From: Serratia grimesii NBRC 13537
Lineage (GTDB): Bacteria > Pseudomonadota > Gammaproteobacteria > Enterobacterales > Enterobacteriaceae
NCBI RefSeq assembly: GCF_001590905.1
Contig: NZ_BCTT01000008.1
Coordinates: 1 to 64,000, forward strand
Reading direction: 5' to 3'
Length of the DNA: 64,000 nucleotides
Part shown: piece after piece, positions 48,321 through 57,643 of the stretch
Layout of the letters: each line of letters begins with the position of its first letter
Numbering within the stretch: position 1 is the first letter of the stretch
Program-made: the position numbers and the translations under genes
The notes under the pieces: generated by a model
What the model was told of the DNA's origin: nothing
Databases searched by the model: none
The model's input: the letters and a program-made list of their open reading frames with translations, nothing else

Positions 48321-48637
48321 TCTTCCTTGAAAAAGTGCGTGGTAGCGACGATCACATAATGTATTGGACTAACGCGTCGCGCTAATTTCAATCAACTTAT
48401 TGATTGTTAAGGGTGACAGTATAACCGCCAATGCGCTTGTTCAAGATAATATTGCTGGATGTTTCGGCCAGCGCTCAAAATTCCCTGCTGGATAAATGGT
48501 CATTTTTTTATCGTTTTGTGATCCTCGCCCCAAACCGGGAACGTTCCCATTCCATAAGAAAAGGGGAATGACTAAGCTTTGATCATTACTCAGTCAACAC
48601 CTCTGCGGCAGTCCCATACCAAGAAAGGTATCTAATA
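48321..48637. other. Intergenic region carrying the treB promoter
   Basis: About 317 bp between the divergent lipoprotein and treB starts. It contains the TreR operator and, just left of it, TTTTGTGATCC, at most a CRP half-site. No coding sequence. Confidence 0.6.
48537..48548. promoter_or_regulatory. TreR operator
   Basis: GGGAACGTTCCC, a perfect 12-bp palindrome of the LacI-family type expected for TreR, 90 bp before treB. Confidence 0.75.
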
Positions 48638-50053
48638 ATGAGCAAAGTAAAACAGCAGGATATCGATCGCCTGATTGTGCTGGTGGGCGGGCGCGAGAAT
48701 ATCGCTACCGTCAGCCATTGCATTACCAGGCTGCGTTTTGTTCTCAATGACCCAGCGCTGGCCAAACCGAAAGAAATCGAAGAGCTGCCGATGGCCAAAG
48801 GTTGCTTCACCAATGCCGGTCAGTTCCAGGTGGTGATTGGTCCGGAAGTCGGTGATTACTACCAGGCATTGATCGCCACCACCGGCGTCAATGAAGCAGA
48901 TAAAGAACAAGCCAAAGTGGCAGCGCGCCAGAACATGACCTGGAGCGAACGTGCCATCTCTCACTTTGCTGAAATCTTCTTCCCACTGCTGCCTGCCTTG
49001 ATCAGCGGCGGTTTAATCCTCGGTTTCCGCAACGTGATCGGCGACATCCCGATGTCCGGCGGCCAAACGCTGGCGCAGATGCATCCGGCGTGGAAAACCA
49101 TTTACGACTTCCTGTGGCTGCTCGGTGAAGCCATCTTCATGTTCCTGCCAGTCGCCATTTGCTGGTCCACAGTGAAAAAAATGGGTGGCACGCCGGTGCT
49201 GGGGATTGTGCTGGGCGTCACGCTGGTTTCCCCGCAGTTGATGAATTCCTATCAACTCGGTCAGCAGATTCCGGAAGTGTGGAACTTCGGCTGGTTTACC
49301 ATTCAGAAAGTCGGCTATCAGGCACAGGTTATCCCTTCCATGCTGGCCGGTATGGCGCTGGGCTGGATTGAGACCCGCCTGAAAAAGATCGTGCCGGATT
49401 ACCTGTATCTGGTGGTAGTGCCGGTGGTTTCACTGCTGCTGGCAGTGTTCCTGGCACACGCGTTTATTGGGCCGTTTGGTCGCATGATTGGCGATGGCGT
49501 AGCCTGGGCGGTAAAAGCCGTGATGACCGGCAGCTTCGCACCGATTGGCGCCGCGCTGTTTGGCTTCCTGTATGCACCGCTGGTGATTACCGGTGTGCAT
49601 CAGACCACCCTAGCCATCGATATGCAGATGATCCAGAGCATGGGTGGTACCCCGGTCTGGCCACTGATTGCGCTGTCTAACATTGCACAAGCCTCTGCGG
49701 TACTGGGCATTATCATTGTCAGCCGTAAAGCCAACGAACGAGAAATCTCTGTACCGGCGGCCATCTCTGCCTACCTCGGCGTTACCGAACCGGCGATGTA
49801 CGGGATCAACCTGAAGTACCGCTTCCCAATGCTGTGCGCGATGATCGGCTCCGCCTTCGCCGGGCTGATCTGCGGCCTGGACGGCGTGATGGCTAACGGT
49901 ATCGGCGTCGGTGGTTTGCCGGGTATCCTGTCGATCAAACCGCAGTTCTGGATGATTTACACGGTGGCGATCCTGGTGGCGGTGATTATCCCGCTGGTAC
50001 TGACCATCATGGTTTACAAACGCAAAGCCAGCCGCGGTGAGCTGCCGGTCTGA
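48638..50053 (+). CDS. treB: PTS trehalose transporter, EIIBC
   Basis: 471 aa. The N-terminal EIIB domain has the phosphorylated Cys28 in SHCITRLRF, and the EIIC membrane domain follows from about residue 110. No EIIA domain is fused, so EIIA-Glc must serve it, as in E. coli. It imports trehalose as trehalose-6-phosphate and is in one operon with treC (56-bp gap). Confidence 0.96.
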   Translation: MSKVKQQDIDRLIVLVGGRENIATVSHCITRLRFVLNDPALAKPKEIEELPMAKGCFTNAGQFQVVIGPEVGDYYQALIATTGVNEADKEQAKVAARQNMTWSERAISHFAEIFFPLLPALISGGLILGFRNVIGDIPMSGGQTLAQMHPAWKTIYDFLWLLGEAIFMFLPVAICWSTVKKMGGTPVLGIVLGVTLVSPQLMNSYQLGQQIPEVWNFGWFTIQKVGYQAQVIPSMLAGMALGWIETRLKKIVPDYLYLVVVPVVSLLLAVFLAHAFIGPFGRMIGDGVAWAVKAVMTGSFAPIGAALFGFLYAPLVITGVHQTTLAIDMQMIQSMGGTPVWPLIALSNIAQASAVLGIIIVSRKANEREISVPAAISAYLGVTEPAMYGINLKYRFPMLCAMIGSAFAGLICGLDGVMANGIGVGGLPGILSIKPQFWMIYTVAILVAVIIPLVLTIMVYKRKASRGELPV

Positions 50054-50109
50054 TTGAAATGTAGGGGCCCGCCAAGCCGGGCCCGTTGTCACGATTCAAA
50101 GGTATTACT

Positions 50110-51774
50110 ATGAGCAATCCAATCCCCTGGTGGCAAAACGGTGTCATCTACCAAATCTATCCGAAGAGTTTTCAGGACAGCACCGGCAATGGCTACGGCG
50201 ATCTGGCCGGTGTAACCCAGCGGCTGGACTATCTGCAGGAACTGGGCATTGACGCGATCTGGCTGACGCCGGTGTATGTCTCCCCGCAGGTGGACAACGG
50301 CTATGACGTGGCGGACTACTGCGCCATCGATCCGGCCTACGGCACCATGGAGGATTTCGACCGTCTGATCGCTGCCGCCCACCAGCGCAGCATCCGCATC
50401 GTAATGGACATGGTGTTCAACCATACCTCGACCGAACACCCGTGGTTCAAAGCCTCACAGGATCGTAACAGCCCGTTCCGTCAATTCTATGTCTGGCGCG
50501 ACGGCGAAGGCGACACACCGCCGAACAACTGGCGTTCCAAGTTTGGCGGCAACGCCTGGCAATGGCACGCCGACAGTGGTCAGTATTATCTGCATCTGTT
50601 CGCTACCGAGCAGGCAGATCTTAACTGGGAGCACCCACCGGTACGCGAAGAACTGAAGAAAGTGTGTCAGTTCTGGGCCGACAAGGGCGTGGACGGCCTG
50701 CGTCTCGACGTGATCAACCTGGTCTCCAAGCAGCAGGATTTCCCCTCTGATAACCAAGGCGACGGTCGCCGTTTCTACACCGACGGGCCGCGTATTCATG
50801 AATTTCTGCAAGAGATGAGCCGGGATGTGTTCCAGCCACGCGGCTTGATGACCGTAGGGGAGATGTCGTCCACCACGTTGGAACATTGCCAACAGTACGC
50901 GGCGAAAAGTGGTGAAGAGTTGTCGATGACCTTCAATTTCCACCATCTGAAGGTGGACTATGCGGGCGGCGAAAAATGGACACTGGCCGCGCCTGATTAC
51001 GTTGAACTCAAACAGATTTTCCGCCACTGGCAGCAAGGCATGCATAATCAGGCGTGGAACGCGCTGTTCTGGTGTAACCACGATCAGCCGCGCATCGTTT
51101 CTCGCTTCGGTGATGAAGGCGAGCTGCGGGTACCGGCCGCCAAAATGCTGGCAATGGTGCTGCATGGCATGCAGGGCACACCTTATATTTATCAGGGCGA
51201 AGAGATCGGCATGACTAACCCGGGCTTTAACACCATAGAGCAGTATCGCGATGTGGAAAGCCTGAACATGTATAGCGAACTCAGTGCACAGGGTAAAAGT
51301 GACGCCGAGCTGCTGGCTATCCTGGCCAGTAAATCACGCGATAACGGCCGCACGCCGATGCAGTGGAGCGCCGCACCGAACGCCGGTTTTACTCAAGGCA
51401 CCCCGTGGATTAGCTGCGCGGAAAACTACCCGCAAATCAACGCCGAAACGGCGCTGGCCGATCTGGATTCGGTGTTTTACGCCTATCGCCAATTAATCAC
51501 CCTGCGTAAGCAGTATCCACTGCTGACTCACGGTGACTACCGTGACCTGGCCCCCGCCCACCCGGCACTGTGGTGCTACCAGCGCAGCTGGAACGGCCAA
51601 CGCCTGTTGGTTGTCGCCAACCTGAGCCGCGAGTCGCTGGCCTGGCAAGCGGAAGGCGTAGAGCCGTCTGATTTGTGGCGCCCGCTAATGAGCAACTACG
51701 CTAATGCGCCTGCGCAACCGCAGGCCACTACCTTGCGGCCATTCGAAGCCGTATGGTGGCTGTTAGAAGACTAA
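50110..51774 (+). CDS. treC: Trehalose-6-phosphate hydrolase
   Basis: 554 aa from ATG 50110 (AAAGG upstream); GH13. The nucleophile Asp is in GLRLDVINLVSK, the acid Glu in TVGEMSS, and the third Asp in WCNHDQPR. It cleaves trehalose-6-phosphate to glucose and glucose-6-phosphate in the cytoplasm. Confidence 0.97.
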   Translation: MSNPIPWWQNGVIYQIYPKSFQDSTGNGYGDLAGVTQRLDYLQELGIDAIWLTPVYVSPQVDNGYDVADYCAIDPAYGTMEDFDRLIAAAHQRSIRIVMDMVFNHTSTEHPWFKASQDRNSPFRQFYVWRDGEGDTPPNNWRSKFGGNAWQWHADSGQYYLHLFATEQADLNWEHPPVREELKKVCQFWADKGVDGLRLDVINLVSKQQDFPSDNQGDGRRFYTDGPRIHEFLQEMSRDVFQPRGLMTVGEMSSTTLEHCQQYAAKSGEELSMTFNFHHLKVDYAGGEKWTLAAPDYVELKQIFRHWQQGMHNQAWNALFWCNHDQPRIVSRFGDEGELRVPAAKMLAMVLHGMQGTPYIYQGEEIGMTNPGFNTIEQYRDVESLNMYSELSAQGKSDAELLAILASKSRDNGRTPMQWSAAPNAGFTQGTPWISCAENYPQINAETALADLDSVFYAYRQLITLRKQYPLLTHGDYRDLAPAHPALWCYQRSWNGQRLLVVANLSRESLAWQAEGVEPSDLWRPLMSNYANAPAQPQATTLRPFEAVWWLLED

Positions 51775-51775
51775 T

Positions 51776-51812
51776 ACTGTCGGGGCGTGGCTTGCTGCGC
51801 CCTACAGTTTTT
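51776..51812. terminator. treBC terminator
   Basis: ACTGT (51776-51780) pairs with ACAGT (51804-51808), with a GC-rich inner part and TTTTT after it. The convergent oxidoreductase gene ends inside this hairpin. Confidence 0.6.
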
Positions 51813-52326
51813 CCAATAATTCCACCACACCGGCAGCCTCTTGCGCCAGACGCTCCTCACTGATATCAAACACACCCTGAACCAGATACGGCGGCAGGTA
51901 ATCCATGCCGGTCAGATTGGCCATTGCATGGAACGGGCGCAGTAAATCTGTCACTGGATAGCGGTTATACCCTTCAGGCGTATAGGCCTGCTGATTGCCG
52001 CCGGTAGTGACCACCAGTTGCAACGGTTTACCCTGCAGTTTGGTGCCATCAGTACCGTAGGCAAAACCGTGGGTTAATACCGCGTCCTGCCATTCACTGA
52101 GGATCGCGGGTGAGCTGTACCAGTAGAATGGGAACAACATCACCACCGCATCATGGCTCTGCAACAACGCCTGCTCACGCGCCACGTCAATTTGATAGTC
52201 CGGGTAAGCGCGCATCAGTTCGTGAATAGTCACGTTTGGCAGCGGGCGTAGTGCTTCGATCAACGCTTTGTTGATACGTGAATCATCAGGGAAACGGTGA
52301 GCGGTTAACACGAGAATACGCGACAT
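51802..52326 (-). CDS. NAD(P)H-dependent oxidoreductase, flavodoxin-like (KefG/NQO type)
   Basis: 174 aa from ATG 52326, MSRILVLTAHRF. The flavodoxin_2 fold has VVMLFPFYWYSSPAILSEWQD, the hallmark of the NQO1/MdaB/KefF-G group, and VVTTGGNQQAY. It probably reduces quinones with two electrons. It is divergent from a LysR gene that likely controls it. Confidence 0.85.
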   Translation of the reverse strand: MSRILVLTAHRFPDDSRINKALIEALRPLPNVTIHELMRAYPDYQIDVAREQALLQSHDAVVMLFPFYWYSSPAILSEWQDAVLTHGFAYGTDGTKLQGKPLQLVVTTGGNQQAYTPEGYNRYPVTDLLRPFHAMANLTGMDYLPPYLVQGVFDISEERLAQEAAGVVELLEKL

Positions 52327-52430
52327 AAGAGATCCTTGATTAAGATTTGATATCGCATTTTTCCATTTCCTGCACGCCGGGTGTAGGCTGTTAGTTGTCA
52401 CTTCAATTTCAACTGAAAGTATCAACCACT

Positions 52431-53339
52431 ATGCCGCTGCCCTTTGACGTACATCGCCTGCTGCCGGCGTTTCTCACCGCAGCCCAGGCGCAGAACTTCT
52501 CTGCTGCTGCGCGCCAGTTGGGTGTCACCCCGGCGGCGATTAGCAAAAATATTCGCGTGCTGGAAGAAAAGCTGGCGCTGCGATTGTTCCAGCGCAATAC
52601 CCACAACGTGGTGCTGACCGACGAAGGTAAAGCACTGCTGCAACAAGTCGCTCCGCTGTGGCAGGCGCTGTCCACAACGCTGGAAACCGCCGGCAGTGCG
52701 CAGCAAACGCCATCAGGGACGGTACGCGTCAGTATGATCCCCGGCTTCGGCCGCCAAATGTTGATGCCATTGATCCCCCAATTTCTCGAGCGTTATCCGC
52801 AGATCGATCTCGATCTTTCACTGGATGCGCGAGTAGTCAATTTGGTGGGTGAAGGCTTTGACGTAGGTATTGGCAGCCGGGTCGATCCTGACAGTCGACT
52901 GGTGGCGCGCCCCCTATACTCAATGCAGATGGTGCTGGCGGCCTCACCCGGTTATCTGGCGCAACACGGCATGCCGCAGGATCCTGACGATCTACTGCAA
53001 CATAACTGCCTGCTGCACCGTAACCCGGCTACCGGGCGCAACGCAAAATGGCCTCTGCGTCAGCACGGCGACGCCAAAACGCTGGAGCTGCATGGTCGCC
53101 TGGTTGCCAGCCGGCCGGAGATGCTGCTGGACGCGGCCCTGGCTGGGGTAGGCATCGCCTGCCTGGCTCGCTGGTACGCGGAACAGCATTTTGCGCAAGG
53201 TACTCTGCTGCCGGTGCTGGCGGGCTGCTGGCCACAGCCGACTCAACTGTGGCTGTATTACGCTTCTGCCGACCTTCCGCCTCGGGTACGCGTCTGGGTT
53301 GAGTTCCTGCTAGAGCATTTTCGTCACCGCCCGGCCTGA
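52431..53339 (+). CDS. LysR-family transcriptional regulator
   Basis: 302 aa from ATG 52431. The N-terminal winged helix has NFSAAARQLGVTPAAISKNIRVLEEKL, followed by an effector domain with LDARVVNLVGEGFDVGIGS, of the type found beside quinone-reductase or short-chain dehydrogenase genes. The 104-bp gap to the divergent gene has TTCAATTTCAACTGAA, a possible LysR site. Confidence 0.92.
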   Translation: MPLPFDVHRLLPAFLTAAQAQNFSAAARQLGVTPAAISKNIRVLEEKLALRLFQRNTHNVVLTDEGKALLQQVAPLWQALSTTLETAGSAQQTPSGTVRVSMIPGFGRQMLMPLIPQFLERYPQIDLDLSLDARVVNLVGEGFDVGIGSRVDPDSRLVARPLYSMQMVLAASPGYLAQHGMPQDPDDLLQHNCLLHRNPATGRNAKWPLRQHGDAKTLELHGRLVASRPEMLLDAALAGVGIACLARWYAEQHFAQGTLLPVLAGCWPQPTQLWLYYASADLPPRVRVWVEFLLEHFRHRPA

Positions 53340-53422
53340 GTTTTCAGGCCGTAAATTAACGTTTGTACAGCTAACGCCCGCTCTTTCAATTTCTTTGTCC
53401 TACGTCAAAAGAACCCTGCCAA

Positions 53423-53469
53423 TATCTATATATAGTGCATTAAGAAACACCAACACCTATATGTAGTAG
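53423..53469. promoter_or_regulatory. Tandem NrdR boxes of nrdD
   Basis: CTATATATAG (53426-53435) and CTATATGTAG (53457-53466) are the cores of two NrdR-type boxes. They are 31 bp apart, three helical turns, the spacing known for NrdR control of ribonucleotide reductase genes. Confidence 0.75.
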
Positions 53470-53534
53470 TTATCCACAAAATCATCCACACGTCGCCTCA
53501 GCCCTTGTGCGCTGCGGCTTTGCCCTGTGGATAA
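53470..53534. promoter_or_regulatory. Cluster of DnaA boxes upstream of nrdD
   Basis: TTATCCACA at 53470-53478 (plus) and its reverse complement TGTGGATAA at 53526-53534 are perfect DnaA boxes. TCATCCACA at 53482-53490 differs in one base. They lie directly after the NrdR boxes and 78-142 bp before the nrdD start. Confidence 0.75.
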
Positions 53535-53611
53535 GCCGAAATCATACCGATACCCAATAGCTTTCAGGCTGCCGGGCATCAGCGCTCCCTCGGGGAACAA
53601 GGAGTAACAAC

Positions 53612-55750
53612 GTGAAACCAGTAGTGATTAAACGGGACGGTTGCCAGGTACCTTTTGACGAGGCACGCATTGGGCAAGCTATCGAGCGGGCAGCACTGGC
53701 CGCCGGGATTGTCGATGCTGACTACTGCGCTACTGTCGCCCGCGTAGTCGCTCAACGGATGTCACAACAGCAGCGCGTTGATATCCATGAAATTCAGCAG
53801 GCGGTTGAAAATCAGCTGATGGCCGGCGAATACAAACAGCTGGCACGCGCCTATATCGAATATCGTCACGATCGTGACGTGGCACGCGAACTGCGTGGGC
53901 GACTCAACCAAGAGATCCGCGGCCTGGTGGAACAAAGCAACATGGCGTTGCTGAACGAAAATGCCAATAAAGACAGCAAGGTGATCCCTACCCAGCGCGA
54001 CCTGCTGGCCGGGATCGTCGCCAAGCATTATGCCAAACAGCATATCCTGCCACGTGACGTGGTGCTGGCCCACGAGCGCGGCGAGATCCACTACCACGAT
54101 CTCGATTACTCGCCCTTCTTCCCTATGTTCAACTGCATGCTGATCGATTTGAAAGGCATGCTGACCAACGGCTTCAAAATGGGTAATGCCGAGATCGAAC
54201 CACCGAAGTCGATCTCCACCGCGACCGCCGTCACCGCACAGATCATCGCACAGGTCGCCAGCCATATTTATGGTGGCACCACCATTAACCGCATTGACGA
54301 GATCCTGGCACCGTTCGTCAGCGAAAGCTTCAACAAGCATCGGCAAGTCGCCGAAGAGTGGCAGATCCCGGACGCGCAAAGCTACGCCATGGCACGCACC
54401 GAGAAAGAGTGTTACGACGCCTTCCAGTCATTGGAGTACGAGGTCAATACCTTGCACACCGCCAACGGGCAAACCCCGTTCGTCACCTTCGGATTCGGCC
54501 TGGGTACGTGCTGGGAATCACGGTTGATCCAACAGTCTATTCTGAAAAACCGTATCGCCGGGCTGGGCAAGAACCGCAAGACAGCAGTGTTCCCTAAACT
54601 GGTGTTCGCCATTCGCGACGGCCTGAACCACCAATATGGCGATCCAAACTACGATATCAAACAGTTGGCACTAGAATGTGCCAGCAAGCGCATGTATCCA
54701 GACATCCTCAATTACGATCAGGTAGTGAAAGTCACAGGTTCGTTCAAAACGCCGATGGGTTGCCGCAGCTTCCTCGGTACCTATGAAGAGGACGGCGAGC
54801 TGGTGCACGACGGCCGCAACAATATCGGTGTCATCAGCCTAAACCTGCCGCGCATTGCGCTAGAGGCTATGGGCGATGAAAGCCGCTTCTGGCAACTGCT
54901 GAATCAACGTTTACTGCTGGCGAAGAAAGCACTGATGACGCGTATCGCGCGGCTCGAGGGTATCAAAGCCCGCGTGGCCCCCATCCTGTATATGGAAGGT
55001 GCCTGTGGTGTGCGGTTGAAAGCTGACGACAATATTGCCGACATTTTCAAAAATGGCCGCGCGTCGATCTCACTGGGCTATATCGGCTTGCATGAAACTA
55101 TCAATGCACTATTCGGCAATGAACAACATGTTTACGACGATGAAGCGCTGCGTGCCAAAGCGGTCGCCATTGTTGCGCATCTGCGGGCTGCTACCGACAG
55201 TTGGAAAGCCGAAACCGGCTACGGTTTTAGCCTGTACAGCACGCCAAGCGAAAACCTGTGCGATCGCTTCTGCCGGTTAGATACCGCTGATTTCGGGGTG
55301 GTGCCGGGTGTCACCGACAAGGGCTATTACACCAACAGCTTCCATCTGGACGTAGAGAAAAAGGTCAATCCGTACGACAAGCTGGATTTTGAAGCGCCTT
55401 ACCCGCCATTGGCCAATGGGGGGTTCATCTGTTACGGCGAATACCCGAACCTGCAACACAACCTGAAAGCACTGGAAGATGTATGGGATTACAGCTACAG
55501 CCGCGTGCCTTATTACGGTACCAACACGCCGATCGATGAGTGCTACGAGTGTGGCTTTACCGGCGAATTCTCCTGTACCAGCAAAGGCTTCACCTGCCCG
55601 AAATGCGGTAATCACGAGCCATCCAAGGTGTCCGTTACGCGTCGGGTGTGCGGCTACCTCGGTAGCCCGGATGCCAGACCGTTCAACGCAGGCAAGCAGG
55701 AAGAAGTGAAACGCCGGGTGAAACACCTGGGGAATGGACAGATCGGCTAA
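53612..55750 (+). CDS. nrdD: Anaerobic ribonucleoside-triphosphate reductase
   Basis: 712 aa (E. coli 712). An N-terminal ATP cone (VIKRDGCQVPFDEARI) precedes the glycyl radical barrel. The four zinc Cys are in CYECG and CPKCGNH, and the glycyl radical site is in RVCGYLGSPDARP. It makes dNTPs from NTPs using formate without oxygen. The start is GTG 53612 with AAGGAG 7 nt upstream. It is activated by NrdG encoded 60 bp downstream. Confidence 0.98.
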   Translation: MKPVVIKRDGCQVPFDEARIGQAIERAALAAGIVDADYCATVARVVAQRMSQQQRVDIHEIQQAVENQLMAGEYKQLARAYIEYRHDRDVARELRGRLNQEIRGLVEQSNMALLNENANKDSKVIPTQRDLLAGIVAKHYAKQHILPRDVVLAHERGEIHYHDLDYSPFFPMFNCMLIDLKGMLTNGFKMGNAEIEPPKSISTATAVTAQIIAQVASHIYGGTTINRIDEILAPFVSESFNKHRQVAEEWQIPDAQSYAMARTEKECYDAFQSLEYEVNTLHTANGQTPFVTFGFGLGTCWESRLIQQSILKNRIAGLGKNRKTAVFPKLVFAIRDGLNHQYGDPNYDIKQLALECASKRMYPDILNYDQVVKVTGSFKTPMGCRSFLGTYEEDGELVHDGRNNIGVISLNLPRIALEAMGDESRFWQLLNQRLLLAKKALMTRIARLEGIKARVAPILYMEGACGVRLKADDNIADIFKNGRASISLGYIGLHETINALFGNEQHVYDDEALRAKAVAIVAHLRAATDSWKAETGYGFSLYSTPSENLCDRFCRLDTADFGVVPGVTDKGYYTNSFHLDVEKKVNPYDKLDFEAPYPPLANGGFICYGEYPNLQHNLKALEDVWDYSYSRVPYYGTNTPIDECYECGFTGEFSCTSKGFTCPKCGNHEPSKVSVTRRVCGYLGSPDARPFNAGKQEEVKRRVKHLGNGQIG

Positions 55751-55770
55751 CGTCGGGCAGCGATACATCA

Positions 55771-55790
55771 GGGCTCAGCATGCTGAGCCC
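55771..55790. repeat. 20-bp palindrome, copy 2
   Basis: GGGCTCAGCATGCTGAGCCC plus CTAC, identical to 41170-41193. It lies within the nrdD-nrdG gap and may reduce read-through into nrdG. Confidence 0.85.
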
Positions 55791-55810
55791 CTACTATCAG
55801 AAAGCGAAAT

Positions 55811-56275
55811 ATGAACTACCACCAGTACTATCCCATCGACGTGGTCAACGGCCCTGGCACTCGCTGCACGCTGTTTGTTGCCGGTTGCGTACACCAGTGC
55901 CCTGGCTGCTACAACAAAAGCACCTGGCGGCTCAATTCCGGGCAGCCATTTACCCAAGCGATCGAAGACCAAGTGATTGCCGACCTTAACGACACGCGTA
56001 TTCCGCGCCAGGGCCTGTCGCTGTCCGGCGGCGATCCGCTGCATCCGGCCAATATCCCGGCGGTGCTGCAATTGGTGAAAAGAGTGCATGCCGAGTGCCC
56101 CGGCAAGGATATTTGGCTGTGGACGGGCTATCGGCTAGCTGAACTGGATGAACAGCAAATGCAGGTAGTGGATCGGATTAACGTGCTGATTGACGGCAAG
56201 TTTGTGCAGGACTTAAAAGACCCGGCATTGATCTGGCGCGGCAGCGCCAATCAGGTGGTGCATAAGCTGCGTTGA
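55811..56275 (+). CDS. nrdG: Anaerobic ribonucleotide reductase activating protein
   Basis: 154 aa, radical SAM. The 4Fe-4S cluster Cys are in AGCVHQCPGCYNKS (Cx3Cx2C). LSGGDPLHPANI is the SAM-binding region. It installs the glycyl radical on NrdD. Confidence 0.97.
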   Translation: MNYHQYYPIDVVNGPGTRCTLFVAGCVHQCPGCYNKSTWRLNSGQPFTQAIEDQVIADLNDTRIPRQGLSLSGGDPLHPANIPAVLQLVKRVHAECPGKDIWLWTGYRLAELDEQQMQVVDRINVLIDGKFVQDLKDPALIWRGSANQVVHKLR

Positions 56276-56285
56276 CTGTTTTCAA

Positions 56286-56313
56286 GGGCGCAGCCTGTAA
56301 GCTGCGCCTTTCT
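56286..56313 (+). terminator. nrdDG terminator
   Basis: GGCGCAGC (56287-56294) pairs with GCTGCGCC (56301-56308), then TTTCT. Confidence 0.8.
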
Positions 56314-56317
56314 CACC

Positions 56318-57376
56318 TTACACCAGCCACACTCCCACCACGCCTGTCACGATCCCACACAGTGCCACTAAAGCCGCCGTCAGAATCAGAGCTTTAGCGG
56401 AAAAGGCTTTGTTCAGCATCAGCAGTGAAGGCACACTGACCGCCGGTAAGGTCATCAACAACGCTAGCGCCGGCCCCGTGCCCATGCCAGCCAACATCAT
56501 CGCCTGCACAATCGGAATTTCCGCCGCCGTAGGGATCACGAACAAACAACCGGCGATCGCCAACCCAATAATCCACAGCACACTGTTATCTATCGCGCCA
56601 TCAGCATGCGGGAACAACCAGACCCGCGCCGCACCCAACGCCAACACCGCCAAAATGTAAATCGGTATGGTTGACCAAAACAGCGACCACAGCGCCTTCA
56701 GCCAACGCCCGAAGAAAGGTTGCTCCTCGATTTTCTCCAGCGCTATCACCGGCATTTGCAATGCGGCGGGTTGCGGGTCGTTGGCAGTCGCGCGCTGCAC
56801 CAGCCAGGCAATACCCAATACCATCATCACCCCGGCCACCAGCCGAATAGCGGCAAACTGCCAGCCGAGCACGAAGCCCATAAAAATCAGCGTCGCCGGG
56901 TTCAGCACCGGGTTACTGAGCCAGAATGCCATCGCCGCGCCGCTGGATACCGACTGACGGCGCAGCCCGGCGGCAACCGGTGCCGCACAGCAGGTACACA
57001 TCATGCCCGGCAGTGCGATCACCGCGCCGAGCAAGGTGCCGGAAAACCGTGGGTGTCCCAATGTACGCATCAACCAATCACGCGGGATTAATACCTGCAC
57101 CAGCGAGCCCAACACCACACCGAGCACCGCCGCTTTCCACACCGCAGTGAAATAGATCAGCGCATAGTGCCAGGCCGCCAGCCACGGGCTGTTGTCACCA
57201 TTAGCCAGTATCGATTTGCCGATCGAGTGCGTTTCGGCAGCCAAAAAGGCCTTGCCGTAATAAGGCTGCCATTTGACGTAGTAAAGACCAACGGCCATCA
57301 CCAGCAGAAACAGAATCGGTTTCCACAATGGCCAGGGGCGGGCACGGTTTTCAGTTGCAGTCAGGGGATGTGGCAT
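56318..57376 (-). CDS. ArsP/YraQ-like permease (PF03773 type)
   Basis: 352 aa with about eight membrane helices. The conserved MCTCCAAPVAAGLRRQ carries the Cys motif of the permease family that includes ArsP, an exporter of trivalent organoarsenicals. A second copy of the repeat, AEIPIVQAMMLAGMGTGPA, lies near the C-terminus. The substrate here is not known. The gene converges on nrdG and is divergent from phnF. Confidence 0.85.
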   Translation of the reverse strand: MPHPLTATENRARPWPLWKPILFLLVMAVGLYYVKWQPYYGKAFLAAETHSIGKSILANGDNSPWLAAWHYALIYFTAVWKAAVLGVVLGSLVQVLIPRDWLMRTLGHPRFSGTLLGAVIALPGMMCTCCAAPVAAGLRRQSVSSGAAMAFWLSNPVLNPATLIFMGFVLGWQFAAIRLVAGVMMVLGIAWLVQRATANDPQPAALQMPVIALEKIEEQPFFGRWLKALWSLFWSTIPIYILAVLALGAARVWLFPHADGAIDNSVLWIIGLAIAGCLFVIPTAAEIPIVQAMMLAGMGTGPALALLMTLPAVSVPSLLMLNKAFSAKALILTAALVALCGIVTGVVGVWLV

Positions 57377-57643
57377 GGGATTGGCTCGGTTCAGTCATCA
57401 ATGGCGTCAGCTTAGCGCGACGTAGGCCAGTACGCATCATCAGTCTGTCCAAAATAGTTCATCTGTTCGCCACCGATGCGTAACGCGATTGTCATCTGGC
57501 CCCGGCAAGATAATGCCAACTTCACCACGGGACATACCCGTCGCCTTTCACGCTGTAGCGTTGTGAGCAGCACAAGCACTGTAAGAAAAACTGACATCCC
57601 ATAGATTTTAATGAGCATTCGGCACGCCGAGGTTTTTATTATG

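Noticed and set aside
53553-53600. Truncated ERIC element upstream of nrdD
   Set aside because: ACCCAATAGCTTTCAGGCTGC looks like an ERIC end, but no core motif follows, so it may be chance or a very decayed end.
57579-57597. Pho box upstream of phnF
   Set aside because: CTGTAAG and CTGACAT resemble PhoB half-sites but are 12 bp apart instead of 11 and each has mismatches.
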